Source: a virus. From it: 35,644 bases of DNA. Made by a program: the position numbers and the translations under genes. The stretch is from the IMG/VR virus record IMGVR_UViG_3300048113_000557, positions 1 through 35,644 of that record. The stretch is one strand, 5' to 3'. Shown here one piece after another: positions 1-8,628 of the stretch; position 1 is the first letter of the stretch; each line of letters begins with the position of its first letter. The notes beneath the pieces were generated by a model, which worked only from the letters and a program-made list of their open reading frames with translations, was not told the origin of the DNA and searched no databases.

Positions 1-57
1 GAAAAAGAGGTAGGACCTGACGGCCCCGTAACTATAGAACAGGACGAGCAGCCATGA
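1..57 (+). CDS. C-terminal end of an unidentified upstream gene (partial)
   Basis: The first frame is open from base 1 and reads 18 residues (EKEVGPDGPVTIEQDEQP) to a TGA at 55-57. This stop overlaps the ATG of the next gene in an ATGA junction, the coupling style used throughout this genome, so the frame is probably the tail of a real gene cut by the window edge. A small terminase subunit would be usual just upstream of this position, but 18 residues cannot show that. Function unknown. Confidence 0.5.
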   Translation, partial: EKEVGPDGPVTIEQDEQP

Positions 58-857
58 GCACTATCCGCAACGCTAACACCACGGGCGGCGGCATGTACGC
101 CCCGTCTCAGGGCATTAACACCGCGCTGACCAACCCTAACGGAATTACCGGCGCCCACCAGTCCAACGGCGCGGGATTCAGCGGCAACGCCGAGCACTTT
201 TCCACCGGCAACCCCTTTAAGCCGGTCCCCCAGGGATACACGCCCTACAACCCGGCGCTTGGCCCCAGCCAGCAGCCGCTGCCGACAGCCCCGCCACCGA
301 CGGCCCCGAACTCCGCGGCCCCCGCGGTCCCCGGTCCTATAGGCGCATCGGCGCCTGTATTGAACCCGGCGCCCGGCGCACCCGGCGCAACGGGCGTTTT
401 TGGCGAGGCATTACCTGACGACCCCAACCAAGCGTACGCGCAGTTATGCAGCTTCGGAGTGCCACCGGCTGAGGCGGCAAAGGCCGCGATCTCTGGCCGA
501 CCCCCTCAACGCGGCGGTCAGTACGACGGGACAGGCGGCGGCCCACCACCCGGCTGGAATGGGCAGACAGGCTTCGGGCCTAACCCCCGTCAACAAACAG
601 GCGGCCCGCTGGGCACTGTCTCAGGCGGCCCACCGCCCGGATACGGCAGCAACTACCAACCCACCGGCCCATCGCCATTTGACCAGTACGCGGCGCAGAT
701 GCCACCGAACCCGTTCGGGAATAACAACTTCTTCGGCGGCGGCTACGGCTACGGTCAGGGCTCTAACGTCAGCATGCTGCAGGCGCTCATGGGCGGCGGT
801 GGCGGCGGCTACGGCGACTTCCTGAGCCAGCTCCTCTCCCGCAACTACGGGGGCTAG
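54..857 (+). CDS. Gly/Pro/Asn-rich low-complexity protein upstream of terminase
   Basis: A 267-residue protein dominated by Gly, Pro, Ala and Asn. Proline-rich stretches occupy the first half, and Gly-Gly-Tyr-Gly runs lie near the C-terminus (about 225-267). I see no membrane segment or catalytic motif. The start ATG lies in an ATGA overlap with the preceding frame, with a GGACGAG-like ribosome site just upstream. The stop abuts the GTG of the terminase gene. The position suggests a DNA-packaging or virion-associated role, but the composition is that of a disordered protein and no family is recognisable. The long antisense frames here are by-products of GC-rich codons. Confidence 0.75.
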   Translation: MSTIRNANTTGGGMYAPSQGINTALTNPNGITGAHQSNGAGFSGNAEHFSTGNPFKPVPQGYTPYNPALGPSQQPLPTAPPPTAPNSAAPAVPGPIGASAPVLNPAPGAPGATGVFGEALPDDPNQAYAQLCSFGVPPAEAAKAAISGRPPQRGGQYDGTGGGPPPGWNGQTGFGPNPRQQTGGPLGTVSGGPPPGYGSNYQPTGPSPFDQYAAQMPPNPFGNNNFFGGGYGYGQGSNVSMLQALMGGGGGGYGDFLSQLLSRNYGG

Positions 858-2102
858 GTGTCTAGCCTTGATATTGAGCTGCTTGACTGGCAAAAGGACG
901 CGCTGCAGCACGACGCACGGTTTAAGGTCATAGCGGCCGGCAGACGCTGCGGCAAGTCTCACCTTGCGGCGGTGTCGATGATACTGAACGCGCTTAACGG
1001 CAAGCCCGGCAAGACGTTCTACGTGGCCCCTACGCAGGGCATAGCCCGTGACGTGATGTGGCACAGCCTGTTTGACATCGCGGGGGACCTGATTGAGTGG
1101 TCCAACGTTAACAACCTTGAGATGGACATCGCCGGCAACCGTATCTACCTAAAGGGCAGCGACAGACCCGACAGCCTCCGGGGTGTCAGCCTAAAGCACC
1201 TCGTGCTGGACGAGGCGGCGTTTATTAAGGAGGACGTGTTCAACAACATCCTGCGACCCGCCCTATCCGACCGGATGGGCAGCTGCATCTTTATCGGGAC
1301 CCCTGAGGGCCGCAACTGGTTCTACGACCTCTATGAGGGCGCAGGTGAGTGGGAGGATTACGAGCGCTGGCACCTGACAACCTATGACAACCCGTTTGTC
1401 CGACGATCTGAGATAGAGGCTGCCAAGAAGACGCTGCCGCGGTGGTCGTTTAACCAAGAATACATGGCGAGCTTTGACGCCCAAGGGAGTGAATACTTTA
1501 ATGAAGCAGACTTCGAGATCGTCGAGAAGGGACCCCGAAGCGACGGCGACTACTACGTCGCTGTTGACTTGGCAGGATTTGCGAGCGCAGGCGCAAAGAA
1601 GAATAAGCGCCGCGATTCCACGGCGATTTCAACTGTCTTTGTGGACGATGACGGACACTGGTGGGTTAATGAAATCGACAAGGGACAGTGGGGACTTAAC
1701 GAAACGTGTGCCCGAATATTTAGGGCGGTTGAGAAGTACCGCCCGGTCTCGGTTGGAATCGAGAAGGGACTCGCTCAGCAGGCGGTTATGCAGCCTCTTG
1801 CCGACCAGATGCGGAGAGAAAACCGGATCTTCAACATAGAGCTGCTCTCCCACGGAAACCAGAAGAAGGAGGACAGGATCCTCTGGGCGCTGCAGGGCAA
1901 GAGCCAGCACGGAATGATCCACCTAAAGAAAGGCGACTGGAACGCAGACTTTATCGACGAGGCCATAATGTTCCCTAGCCGACTCGCGCACGACGACATG
2001 ATTGACTCGCTGGCCTACATTGACCAGCTGTATCAGAAGTCATACCACAAGGACATCGTGACCGATGACTGGGAGCCCGAAGACATGGCAATGGGATACT
2101 AA
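858..2102 (+). CDS. terL: Terminase large subunit (packaging ATPase and nuclease)
   Basis: This is the motor that pumps DNA into the prohead and cuts it. The ATPase domain has a terminase-type Walker A (AGRRCGKS, residues 27-34), a Walker B with catalytic Glu (HLVLDEA, 114-120) and a coupling motif IFIGTPEGR (144-152). The C-terminal RNase H-like nuclease shows its first acidic residue in YYVAVDLAG (D237) and the late acidic cluster HDDMIDSLAY (378-387). At 414 residues it is a compact TerL. The start is GTG, placed directly after the upstream TAG and preceded by a G-rich ribosome site; no ATG fits as well. The portal gene follows after three bases. No small subunit is recognised in the window. 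Confidence 0.95.
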   Translation: MSSLDIELLDWQKDALQHDARFKVIAAGRRCGKSHLAAVSMILNALNGKPGKTFYVAPTQGIARDVMWHSLFDIAGDLIEWSNVNNLEMDIAGNRIYLKGSDRPDSLRGVSLKHLVLDEAAFIKEDVFNNILRPALSDRMGSCIFIGTPEGRNWFYDLYEGAGEWEDYERWHLTTYDNPFVRRSEIEAAKKTLPRWSFNQEYMASFDAQGSEYFNEADFEIVEKGPRSDGDYYVAVDLAGFASAGAKKNKRRDSTAISTVFVDDDGHWWVNEIDKGQWGLNETCARIFRAVEKYRPVSVGIEKGLAQQAVMQPLADQMRRENRIFNIELLSHGNQKKEDRILWALQGKSQHGMIHLKKGDWNADFIDEAIMFPSRLAHDDMIDSLAYIDQLYQKSYHKDIVTDDWEPEDMAMGY

Positions 2103-2105
2103 CTT

Positions 2106-4127
2106 ATGGAACCTATGTTTCAGGAAAAACTAAACGACATCGAGCACCTGTCCTCTGGGCAGGACCTCGGCGAGTGGGTGGCCAACCAGTGCAGCGAGTG
2201 GCGCAACCACTACACCAGCAACTTTGAGAGCCTGCACGACGAGTACTACCGCCTCTGGCGCGGCAAGTGGGCCGAGCAGGACAAGACAAGAGAGTCCGAG
2301 CGGTGCCGGTTAATTGCCCCTGCGCTACAGCAGGCGGTCGAGTCCTCCGTCGCTGAGATCGAGGCCGCAACCTTTCAGGGCGACAAGCTGTTTGACATGA
2401 AGGACGACGCCCAAGACCAAGACCCCAGAGACGTTGCGTTTCTGAGGGAGAAGCTCCACGAGGACTTTGACTTGGCACAGGTGCGCCCCTCTATTGGTGA
2501 GGTGCTGCTCAACGCCGCGGTGTTTGGCACGGGCATTGCTGAGATGGTTGTCGAGGATCACACAGAGCTGGTGCCTTCTACGCAGCAGCTCGACGAGGTG
2601 CACCAAGAGTTTGGGGTAACGCAGAAGCAGCGACCCCTTGTTAAGCTCATCCCTATCCAGCCCCGCAACTTCCTGATCGACCCCAGCGCGACGTCCATAG
2701 ACGACGCCCTGGGCGTTGCCATTGAGGAGTTTGTCCCCCTGCACAAGGTAGAGATCCTGCAGGAGCAAGGGGTGTACCGCGACGAATTTATCCAGACAGA
2801 TCCGGCAGACATGGACCTCGAGGTTGATTTAACGCTTGTTGACCAACCCGCCGACCGCGTAAAGGTCATCAGGTACTACGGGCTGGTCCCTAGAGAGCTT
2901 CTCCTCGACCAAGGCGTCGACGAGATGGAGCTGAAGACTGACTCCGCCTATCAGGAGGCGGTTGTTGTGATCGCCAACGGCGGCACGGTGCTCAAGGCAT
3001 CTGTTAACCCCTACATGACCCAAGACCGGCCGGTGGTCGGCTTTGCCTGGGACACCGTTCCCGGACGATTCTGGGGCCGTGGCGTCTGCGAGAAGGGCTA
3101 CAGCGCGCAAAAGGCCCTCGACGCGGAGCTTCGCGCCCGGATTGATGCGCTCGCGCTGACTACCCACCCCATGATGGCGGTGGATTCGACGCGAATACCC
3201 CGAGGCAGCAAGATGGAGGTCCGCCCAGGGCGCATGATCCTGACCAACGGCGACCCAAAGCAGGCCATTATGCCGTTTAACTTTGGCCAGCTGTCTCAGG
3301 TGACGTTTGCGCAGTCCCAGCAGCTGCAAACCATGGTCCAGCAGGCCACCGGAGCCGTTGACGGGGCCCAAATGGCCCAGAATCCGGGCTCTGAGGCCAC
3401 CGCAAGCGGTGTGGCCATGTCTTTAGGCGCTGTTATCAAGCGTCAGAAGCGAACCTTGGTCAATTTCCAAGATAAATTCCTCAAGCCCATGATTAAGAAG
3501 GCCGCGTGCCGCTATATGCAGTTTGCGCCCGAGGAATACCCCGTCAAGGACTACAAATTCACCGTTATCAGCTCTTTAGGGGTTGTGGCGCGTGAATATG
3601 AGGTCGGGCAGCTCGCACAGGTCCTGCAGACCCAGCAACCCGGCACACCGGCCCATGGGGCCATCGTTAAGGCCATTATTGAGCACTTAAACGTCGGATC
3701 TAGGGACGAAATCATCGCCACAATTGACCAAGCTAGCCAGCCAAATCCGCAGGCTCAGCAGGCCCAGCAGGCCCAGCAGCAGGCCCAAATGGCCCTCCAG
3801 CAGGCTCAAACGGCCCTTTTGGGTGCTCAGGCGGCGGAATCAGCCTCTAGGGCGCAAAAGTACACCGTTGAGGCCGAGGTACTGCCGAAGGAGACATACC
3901 TGAAGTACAGCGACGTGGACAAGGATGGGCAGGTCGATGTGGGATTTAAGGACAAGATTGAGCTTGGACGCATGCTCATGGAGGAGGAGCGCCTAGCGGT
4001 AGAGCTTGAGGAGCGCCGCGCAGCCATGCAGAACAAGGCCCAAGAGGCTCAGATGCTGCAGCAGATGATGCAGCAGCAGCCACAGCAGCCACAGCAGCCC
4101 ACACCCGGAGAGCCCACTCAGCAATGA
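2106..4127 (+). CDS. Portal protein (head-tail connector)
   Basis: A 673-residue protein directly after TerL, where the portal is normally encoded. The N-terminal half (for example the CSEWRNHYTSNFESLHDEYYRLWRG region and the IPIQPRNFLIDPSA region) resembles podovirus portal proteins that form the dodecameric ring for DNA entry. The region around residues 540-580 is an Ala/Gln coiled-coil-like stretch, and the tail (about 640-673) is Gln/Pro-rich, like the helical barrel and flexible ends of long portals. The stop overlaps the next start (ATGA). The call rests on position, length and general similarity, not on a catalytic motif. Confidence 0.88.
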   Translation: MEPMFQEKLNDIEHLSSGQDLGEWVANQCSEWRNHYTSNFESLHDEYYRLWRGKWAEQDKTRESERCRLIAPALQQAVESSVAEIEAATFQGDKLFDMKDDAQDQDPRDVAFLREKLHEDFDLAQVRPSIGEVLLNAAVFGTGIAEMVVEDHTELVPSTQQLDEVHQEFGVTQKQRPLVKLIPIQPRNFLIDPSATSIDDALGVAIEEFVPLHKVEILQEQGVYRDEFIQTDPADMDLEVDLTLVDQPADRVKVIRYYGLVPRELLLDQGVDEMELKTDSAYQEAVVVIANGGTVLKASVNPYMTQDRPVVGFAWDTVPGRFWGRGVCEKGYSAQKALDAELRARIDALALTTHPMMAVDSTRIPRGSKMEVRPGRMILTNGDPKQAIMPFNFGQLSQVTFAQSQQLQTMVQQATGAVDGAQMAQNPGSEATASGVAMSLGAVIKRQKRTLVNFQDKFLKPMIKKAACRYMQFAPEEYPVKDYKFTVISSLGVVAREYEVGQLAQVLQTQQPGTPAHGAIVKAIIEHLNVGSRDEIIATIDQASQPNPQAQQAQQAQQQAQMALQQAQTALLGAQAAESASRAQKYTVEAEVLPKETYLKYSDVDKDGQVDVGFKDKIELGRMLMEEERLAVELEERRAAMQNKAQEAQMLQQMMQQQPQQPQQPTPGEPTQQ

Positions 4128-5257
4128 GCACATCTATCGAAGGTCTCAGCCTAGTCACAGTCATCGCGCTCATCCGCAAGGAGATCGCAGAGTCTGCGGC
4201 CGCCTCTAGGCCCGGCAAGGACGGCGCTCAGGGCGTTAAGGGAGAGCGTGGCGTCAAGGGTGACTCAGGACCTGCCGGCAGGCAGGGTCCCAAGGGTAAC
4301 GACGGTAAGCAGGGCAAGCCCGGTAAAGACGGCAGCGACGGCAGCGACGGCGCGTGCGGTGAGGACGGCGTAGGCATCGAGGACATCATCCAAGACGGTG
4401 ACGGTGCGATCATTGTCACGATGACCGACGGAGAGGTCTACACGCTGGACATGCCCCTCCCCGGCGAGACGCAGATCCACTACAAGGTTGGCGGCGGATC
4501 ATCGGGCGGTGGCGAATCGGGATCGTTTGAAGTCACAACGGATCAAGTAAAAACGAGAAGTGACATCGTATTCCGCGATGCCAAAGGCAGATACAAGAGC
4601 ACGGAGAATATCCCAGAGCTAAAGAATCAGCTTGAGGTAAACCGTTGGTTTGTTGAGCAGCTAGAGTCTATTGAGTCTGGCGAGATTGATCTCCCAGAGA
4701 TGACTAACGATTGGACGCCGAACACGCTGGCTCTTAGGGACAATAACGGTAACGCCAAGTTCACCCAAGTCACTGTTAAAAACATAACATTCTCCCATAA
4801 CATTTCAAGCAACACGGCCGACACATGGTTCCTCTCTGGCGGTGAGCAATCTACTAACGGCATAAAGAAGAACGACGCGGCGGGTATGCGTTCTAGCCTT
4901 AGCGTCTACAGTAAAGATGAAGTGGACGCGCTGTCAGGTGGTGACTCATTCTTTAATGACATAGGCAGCAACACCATCGAATACTTTGGCGACCAGCTAT
5001 GGGTCACCAGTCTAAGAGACCCTTTCTTTATTGGCGCAAAGATCGGCTCCGACTCCGAGTTTACCGGCACCGTGACAGCCAACAAGTTTGTGGGCGACGG
5101 GTCTGGTCTAACTGGCACGGTATCGACCAAGGCGCTGGCAGAGGCGCTTGGAGACATTCAGGCGGCGCTGTCAAATGAGAAAACAGTGGCGGGACTAAAG
5201 AAGGCGCTTACCAACTCATTAGGCGGCCTAATAGAGACACTAGAGAGGGAGCAGTAG
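4124..5257 (+). CDS. Collagen-like fibre protein
   Basis: A 377-residue protein with a short N-terminal helix (1-28), then about 18 Gly-X-Y triplets (residues 31-84, e.g. GKDGAQGVKGERGVKGDSGP). Such triplets form collagen-like triple helices and are common in phage fibres. The rest is Ser/Thr/Gly-rich and ends with a fibre-style motif (TANKFVGDGSGLTGTVS, about 320-336). Because it lies between portal and scaffold rather than among the tail genes, a head fibre or connector-associated fibre is as likely as a tail fibre. It overlaps the portal stop by four bases and is followed immediately by another small gene. Confidence 0.75.
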   Translation: MSTSIEGLSLVTVIALIRKEIAESAAASRPGKDGAQGVKGERGVKGDSGPAGRQGPKGNDGKQGKPGKDGSDGSDGACGEDGVGIEDIIQDGDGAIIVTMTDGEVYTLDMPLPGETQIHYKVGGGSSGGGESGSFEVTTDQVKTRSDIVFRDAKGRYKSTENIPELKNQLEVNRWFVEQLESIESGEIDLPEMTNDWTPNTLALRDNNGNAKFTQVTVKNITFSHNISSNTADTWFLSGGEQSTNGIKKNDAAGMRSSLSVYSKDEVDALSGGDSFFNDIGSNTIEYFGDQLWVTSLRDPFFIGAKIGSDSEFTGTVTANKFVGDGSGLTGTVSTKALAEALGDIQAALSNEKTVAGLKKALTNSLGGLIETLEREQ

Positions 5258-5416
5258 ATGCACGTAACAACCAGACAACTAGACGAGGCGCTGACGCAGG
5301 TTAACAACCTGCTGAAGGAGCTATACCAGCGCGTTGACGCCCTCGAGGCAAAGGACAACGGACGCACCGAGCCCAAGCGCAAGGTGGCCAACAAATCAGT
5401 TGAGCCCACAGCGTAA
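5258..5416 (+). CDS. Small helical protein (52 aa) between fibre and scaffold genes
   Basis: A 52-residue frame starting right after the TAG of the collagen-like gene and ending in a TAATG overlap with the next gene. The first 35 residues (MHVTTRQLDEALTQVNNLL onward) have a heptad-like pattern of Leu and Val, suggesting a short coiled coil; the tail is Lys-rich and polar. Tight coupling on both sides and codon use like its neighbours support a real gene. Function unknown; a small virion or assembly factor is plausible from context. Confidence 0.7.
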   Translation: MHVTTRQLDEALTQVNNLLKELYQRVDALEAKDNGRTEPKRKVANKSVEPTA

Positions 5417-5652
5417 TGGACGAGCAAGATACATTTGACCACGCCCGCGGCATGTTTGTGACCGAGGGGTGGAAGGACTTCATGGAGGAGGTAGAGGGCC
5501 TAATCGAGACGCTAACGCTCGACGCCGCATCGACCTCTGACGAGTTTTTCCACGTAAAGGGCCGGCTGGAGGCGTTACGCGCCATTGCCGGCTATGAGAG
5601 CGCTGTACTGGCCACCGAGGCGCAGTACGACGAGGATCGCGTCAGCCACTAA
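5416..5652 (+). CDS. Small acidic protein before the scaffold gene (78 aa)
   Basis: A 78-residue acidic, mostly helical protein with FVTEGWKDFMEEVEGLIETL in the first half and an ALRAIAGYESAV segment near the end. It starts within the stop of the preceding gene (TAATG). Small acidic proteins of this kind often sit between portal and scaffold genes in podovirus-like genomes, but I cannot assign a function. No membrane segment or enzyme motif is visible. Confidence 0.75.
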   Translation: MDEQDTFDHARGMFVTEGWKDFMEEVEGLIETLTLDAASTSDEFFHVKGRLEALRAIAGYESAVLATEAQYDEDRVSH

Positions 5653-5700
5653 CCCGGCTGATTAACTAACCGGCAACCCCGTTCTGGGACCGGACACCTG

Positions 5701-5722
5701 CGGCTCATCCGAGCCGTTTATT
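5701..5722 (+). terminator. Hairpin, possible weak terminator before scaffold gene
   Basis: CGGCTC pairs with GAGCCG around an ATCC loop (5701-5716) and is followed by TTTATT. The T run is short, so this may be a weak terminator or a processing hairpin separating the portal and scaffold transcripts. The 105-base gap otherwise holds only the scaffold ribosome site (TAGGAG) at its end. Confidence 0.45.
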
Positions 5723-5757
5723 ACTTATTCCGATAAACCCTATTAGGAGCGGATGAC

Positions 5758-6582
5758 ATGGCAACATGGATTGAGGACGACGAAGTACAGGTACCACTTA
5801 ACGAGGGAGAAACCCTGACCAGCGACGAGGAGGTAGTGGCAGCACTAGAACCCGAAGCCGCTGAGCAATTTCAGGAGCCCCAAGGTGGTGGGCACGAGGA
5901 GCAACTACCCGAAAAGTACCGAGGCAAGTCTGCGGCGCAAATTGCCCAGATGCACCAAGAGGCCGAGAAGCACATAGGCCGCCAAGGTAACGAAATCGGT
6001 GAGCTTCGTAAGGTGTTCGATGACTTTGTGCAGACGTCCGCACGATCACAAAACGAGCCCCAGCAGGCCGCACCCGAGGAGGTCGACTACTTCGTTGACC
6101 CCAAGACCGCGGTTGATCGCCAGATCCAGAACCACCCGGTTCTGCAGCAGGCTCAAGCCGTAGCAGTTGAAATGCAGAAGGCCCAAGGCGTAGCGCAGCT
6201 CCAGTCAAAGCACACCGACCTCAAGGAGGTTTTGTCCTCCCAGGAGTTTGGTGAGTGGGTACAGGCTAGCCCGGTACGGCAACGGCTTTACAGGGAGGCG
6301 GACCAAGGCATGTCAGTCGAGGCGGCTGACGAATTGCTCTCCACCTTCAAGCAGATCAGAAATACGGCGCAGACGAGCCAGAACGTTTCAGCTCAGGCTC
6401 GCAAAACCGCGTTACAGGGCGCCAACACGGGCTCATCTCGCAACAATCCGGACGGCCAACGGTCTGGGAGGATTTTCTCTCGACCTCAGATTCGCCGACT
6501 TATGAAGAACGACCCCGAGCAATACGAAGCAATGCAGGACCAGATCATGGCGGCCTACGCCGAGGGTCGGGTCCGGGGTTAA
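5758..6582 (+). CDS. Capsid scaffolding protein
   Basis: A 274-residue acidic, Gln/Glu-rich, mostly helical protein immediately before the major capsid gene, the standard place for a scaffold. The N-terminal third is strongly acidic. A segment near residues 60-80 reads AAQIAQMHQEAEKHIGRQGNE, a pattern common in phage scaffolds. The C-terminal end (about 225-274) is basic (SGRIFSRPQIRRLMKNDPEQ), as expected for the coat-binding end. A TTAGGAG ribosome site lies about 9 bases before the ATG. Assigned from composition, motif style and context. Confidence 0.85.
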   Translation: MATWIEDDEVQVPLNEGETLTSDEEVVAALEPEAAEQFQEPQGGGHEEQLPEKYRGKSAAQIAQMHQEAEKHIGRQGNEIGELRKVFDDFVQTSARSQNEPQQAAPEEVDYFVDPKTAVDRQIQNHPVLQQAQAVAVEMQKAQGVAQLQSKHTDLKEVLSSQEFGEWVQASPVRQRLYREADQGMSVEAADELLSTFKQIRNTAQTSQNVSAQARKTALQGANTGSSRNNPDGQRSGRIFSRPQIRRLMKNDPEQYEAMQDQIMAAYAEGRVRG

Positions 6583-6604
6583 CTAACCTTTTAGGAGTAT
6601 TATC

Positions 6605-7504
6605 ATGGCATTAGACGCCGCATGGGCCACAGGGTCCGCAGTAACAAAAGCAACCGCCAAGACGTTTATCCCAGCGATCTGGTCTGACGAAATCATCGCA
6701 GCTTACGAGAAGTCTATCGTAATGAAGCCGCTGGTTAAGTCGATCAAGATGCAGGGCAAGAAAGGCGACACCATCCACATCCCAATGCCGACCCGCTCGG
6801 ACGCCAACAGCAAGGTAGCAGAGAAGCAGGTCACCTTGATCGCCAACACTGAGGGCGAGAAGGTCATCACCATTGACCAGCACTGGGAATTCTCAAAGCT
6901 GATCGAGGACATTGTAGAGAAGCAGGCTCTAAGCTCACTGCGAAGCTTCTACACCTCTGACGCTGGCTACGCCCTGGCTCGCAAGGTCGACTCTGACCTG
7001 ATCGTTGCCACTAACGGCTGGGATCACAAGATTGACTCGTTGGGTGGAAACCCCGGTACATCTGCTGACCCACACGTTGAAGGCAACGCGCTTGAGTTCT
7101 GTGACCAAGCATTCCGAGATGCAATCCAATTGCTCGACGATGCTGACGTTCCCATGGAAAACCGCAAGCTGGTCATCCCACCCTCAGCACGTAACCAGAT
7201 TATGGGCATTGATCGTTATGTCTCGTCTGACTTCGTGAATGGTCGTGGCGTTGTTAACGGCAAGATTGGTGAGCTTTATGGCGTAGACATCTACACCAGC
7301 ACCAACCTGACCGCTAACTCAGCGGGTGAGAAGCCTTGCTTGTTGTTCCACACAGACGCACTTGTGATGGCCGAGCAGATGGGCGTGAGAACGCAGACGC
7401 AATACAAGCAAGAGTACTTGGCCGACCTGATGACGGCTGACACGCTCTACGGCTTCGATGTATATCGGCCTGAGTGTGGTGTTCAAATCTGGGTCGCTGG
7501 TTAA
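6605..7504 (+). CDS. Major capsid protein (HK97-fold type)
   Basis: A 299-residue protein with the N-terminal pattern of podovirus coat proteins: AKTFIPAIWSDEIIAAYEKS (19-38) and GKKGDTIHIPMPTR (52-65). The middle contains SDAGYALARKVDSDL and the later part IYTSTNLTAN, both typical of this coat family. It follows the scaffold gene and has its own strong ribosome site (TTAGGAG, 6590-6596). A hairpin terminator follows directly, as is common for this highly expressed gene. Codon choice is somewhat less G/C-biased than in neighbouring genes, consistent with high expression. Confidence 0.93.
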   Translation: MALDAAWATGSAVTKATAKTFIPAIWSDEIIAAYEKSIVMKPLVKSIKMQGKKGDTIHIPMPTRSDANSKVAEKQVTLIANTEGEKVITIDQHWEFSKLIEDIVEKQALSSLRSFYTSDAGYALARKVDSDLIVATNGWDHKIDSLGGNPGTSADPHVEGNALEFCDQAFRDAIQLLDDADVPMENRKLVIPPSARNQIMGIDRYVSSDFVNGRGVVNGKIGELYGVDIYTSTNLTANSAGEKPCLLFHTDALVMAEQMGVRTQTQYKQEYLADLMTADTLYGFDVYRPECGVQIWVAG

Positions 7505-7518
7505 TTGACCCCACTAAA

Positions 7519-7550
7519 GGGACCCCTTCGGGGGTCCCATTTCCCAATTT
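7519..7550 (+). terminator. Rho-independent-type terminator after capsid gene
   Basis: GGGACCCC (7519-7526) pairs perfectly with GGGGTCCC (7531-7538) around a TTCG tetraloop, followed by ATTTCCCAATTT. The stem is strong and the tail only moderately T-rich, so it may be a partial terminator that trims fibre-gene expression below capsid expression. Confidence 0.8.
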
Positions 7551-7568
7551 ATAGAGGAGTAGAGCCAA

Positions 7569-7997
7569 GTGGCCTATACACCAAAATACGATTACCGAGC
7601 TAAGGACGCCCTACCCTCTGGCAACAGCGCCAAGGTCATACGCGGCACCGAGCTTATGGAAGAATTCGAGGCGATCTCTGCCGACAGCAAGAGCGCAGAG
7701 CTTGCCGCCGTTAAGTGGAACGGTAGCAGCGTAACCTTTGCACTCAACGTGCAGAGCGTTTCCCCCGCAGGCGGAGGAAATTGGCGCATCACGTTCGATC
7801 AGGAGATCAACCAAGTCGACCAGCAGTACGCCGTGGTCGCTACTCCTGCCGCCATTAACGGCAAGCCCCTGTTCTGCTATGTCGTAAACCAGCAGGACTC
7901 CTACGTAGACCTCGGCTTTAGAGAGGACAACGGAACCTCGCTCACTAACCCATCGACGGTGGGATTCACTATGATCATTCTCGACACCGAAGTATAA
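7569..7997 (+). CDS. Virion fibre-base protein with KDxLP anchor motif (142 aa)
   Basis: A 142-residue protein starting at GTG (7569) behind GAGGAG. Its N-terminus carries YRAKDALPSGNSAKVIRGTE followed by EEFEAI. This motif recurs at the start of many phage fibre and appendage proteins and is probably the particle-attachment segment. The rest is a predicted beta-rich domain (e.g. GGNWRITFDQEINQV). The next gene begins with a related version of the same motif, so the two are tandem paralogues at their N-termini. Likely part of the host-recognition apparatus. Confidence 0.75.
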   Translation: MAYTPKYDYRAKDALPSGNSAKVIRGTELMEEFEAISADSKSAELAAVKWNGSSVTFALNVQSVSPAGGGNWRITFDQEINQVDQQYAVVATPAAINGKPLFCYVVNQQDSYVDLGFREDNGTSLTNPSTVGFTMIILDTEV

Positions 7998-8007
7998 AGG
8001 GGGCCCC

Positions 8008-8628
8008 ATGAGCTACAAGCCGATCAACAACTTTGCGGTCAAGGACACCCTTCCCCCCAACGATCTCGAGAAGATTATCTATGGGTCGGACTTGCAGGAT
8101 GAGTTCGACGCTATAGCTAGAGAAACTGAGGACATTGATACTCGGATAGACAGCATCGTTATCGGTGGTGGCGGTGGTGATGGCGGTGGTTCTGGCGCTG
8201 GGATGGTGATCTCAGCTACCGAGCCCCAATTCCCTGTTGATGGTATGCAGTGGTTGGAAAGCACAACAGCTATGGTGTGGATATGGGATGAGGACAAGTG
8301 GCTTGAGTTTCCCCATGGGCAAACGGAGGGCGGTACTCCCGGAGAAGACTATGACGACACAGCCTTATGGGCCGCTGTAACGTCTAACTCAACCGATATT
8401 AGCGGCAATGCCTCAGACATTGCAGCCAATACCTCAGCCATTGCAGCCAATACCTCAGCCATTTCTGCCTTGGTGCCTTATGACGATACGCAGGTCAAGT
8501 CTGACATTGCTACGAATACTGCGGCCATTGACGGCAAGCTGGACGCTGACAAGATATGGACGGGTACTGAGGCAGAGTATAATGGCCTCTCGCCTAACGC
8601 TGACACTCTGTACTTCATAACCGCATGA
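8008..8628 (+). CDS. Tail fibre-like protein with paralogous KDxLP anchor (206 aa)
   Basis: A 206-residue protein. The N-terminus (NNFAVKDTLPPNDLEKIIYG then DEFDAI) parallels the preceding gene. A Gly-rich linker (about 52-66) leads to a small domain (MVISATEPQFPVDGMQWLES). Next comes a repeated coiled-coil-like segment (TDISGNASDIAANTSAIAAN, about 129-148) typical of trimeric fibre stalks. The end (WTGTEAEYNGLSPNADTLYF) is a short module widespread in phage fibre proteins. The stop overlaps the next start (ATGA). A role in receptor binding is inferred. Confidence 0.8.
   Translation: MSYKPINNFAVKDTLPPNDLEKIIYGSDLQDEFDAIARETEDIDTRIDSIVIGGGGGDGGGSGAGMVISATEPQFPVDGMQWLESTTAMVWIWDEDKWLEFPHGQTEGGTPGEDYDDTALWAAVTSNSTDISGNASDIAANTSAIAANTSAISALVPYDDTQVKSDIATNTAAIDGKLDADKIWTGTEAEYNGLSPNADTLYFITA
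8419..8460 (+). repeat. Perfect 21-bp tandem duplication in fibre stalk
   Basis: Two identical 21-base units (ATTGCAGCCAATACCTCAGCC) in a row encode the repeated IAANTSA heptad-like segment of the stalk. A third, partial unit flanks it on the left. Such exact repeats allow the stalk to change length by slippage. Confidence 0.9.

Noticed and set aside
621-1064. Long antisense frame across the Gly-rich and terminase genes
   Set aside because: An artefact of GC-rich codons opposite real genes; no ribosome site and no recognisable protein.
3741-4110. CAG-rich repeats as a regulatory or satellite element
   Set aside because: They encode Gln/Ala stretches in the C-terminal region of the portal protein and vary in sequence, as expected of coding repeats.
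8419-8460. CRISPR-like or regulatory repeat
   Set aside because: Just two adjacent 21-bp units in frame inside a fibre-stalk gene; they encode a repeated peptide.
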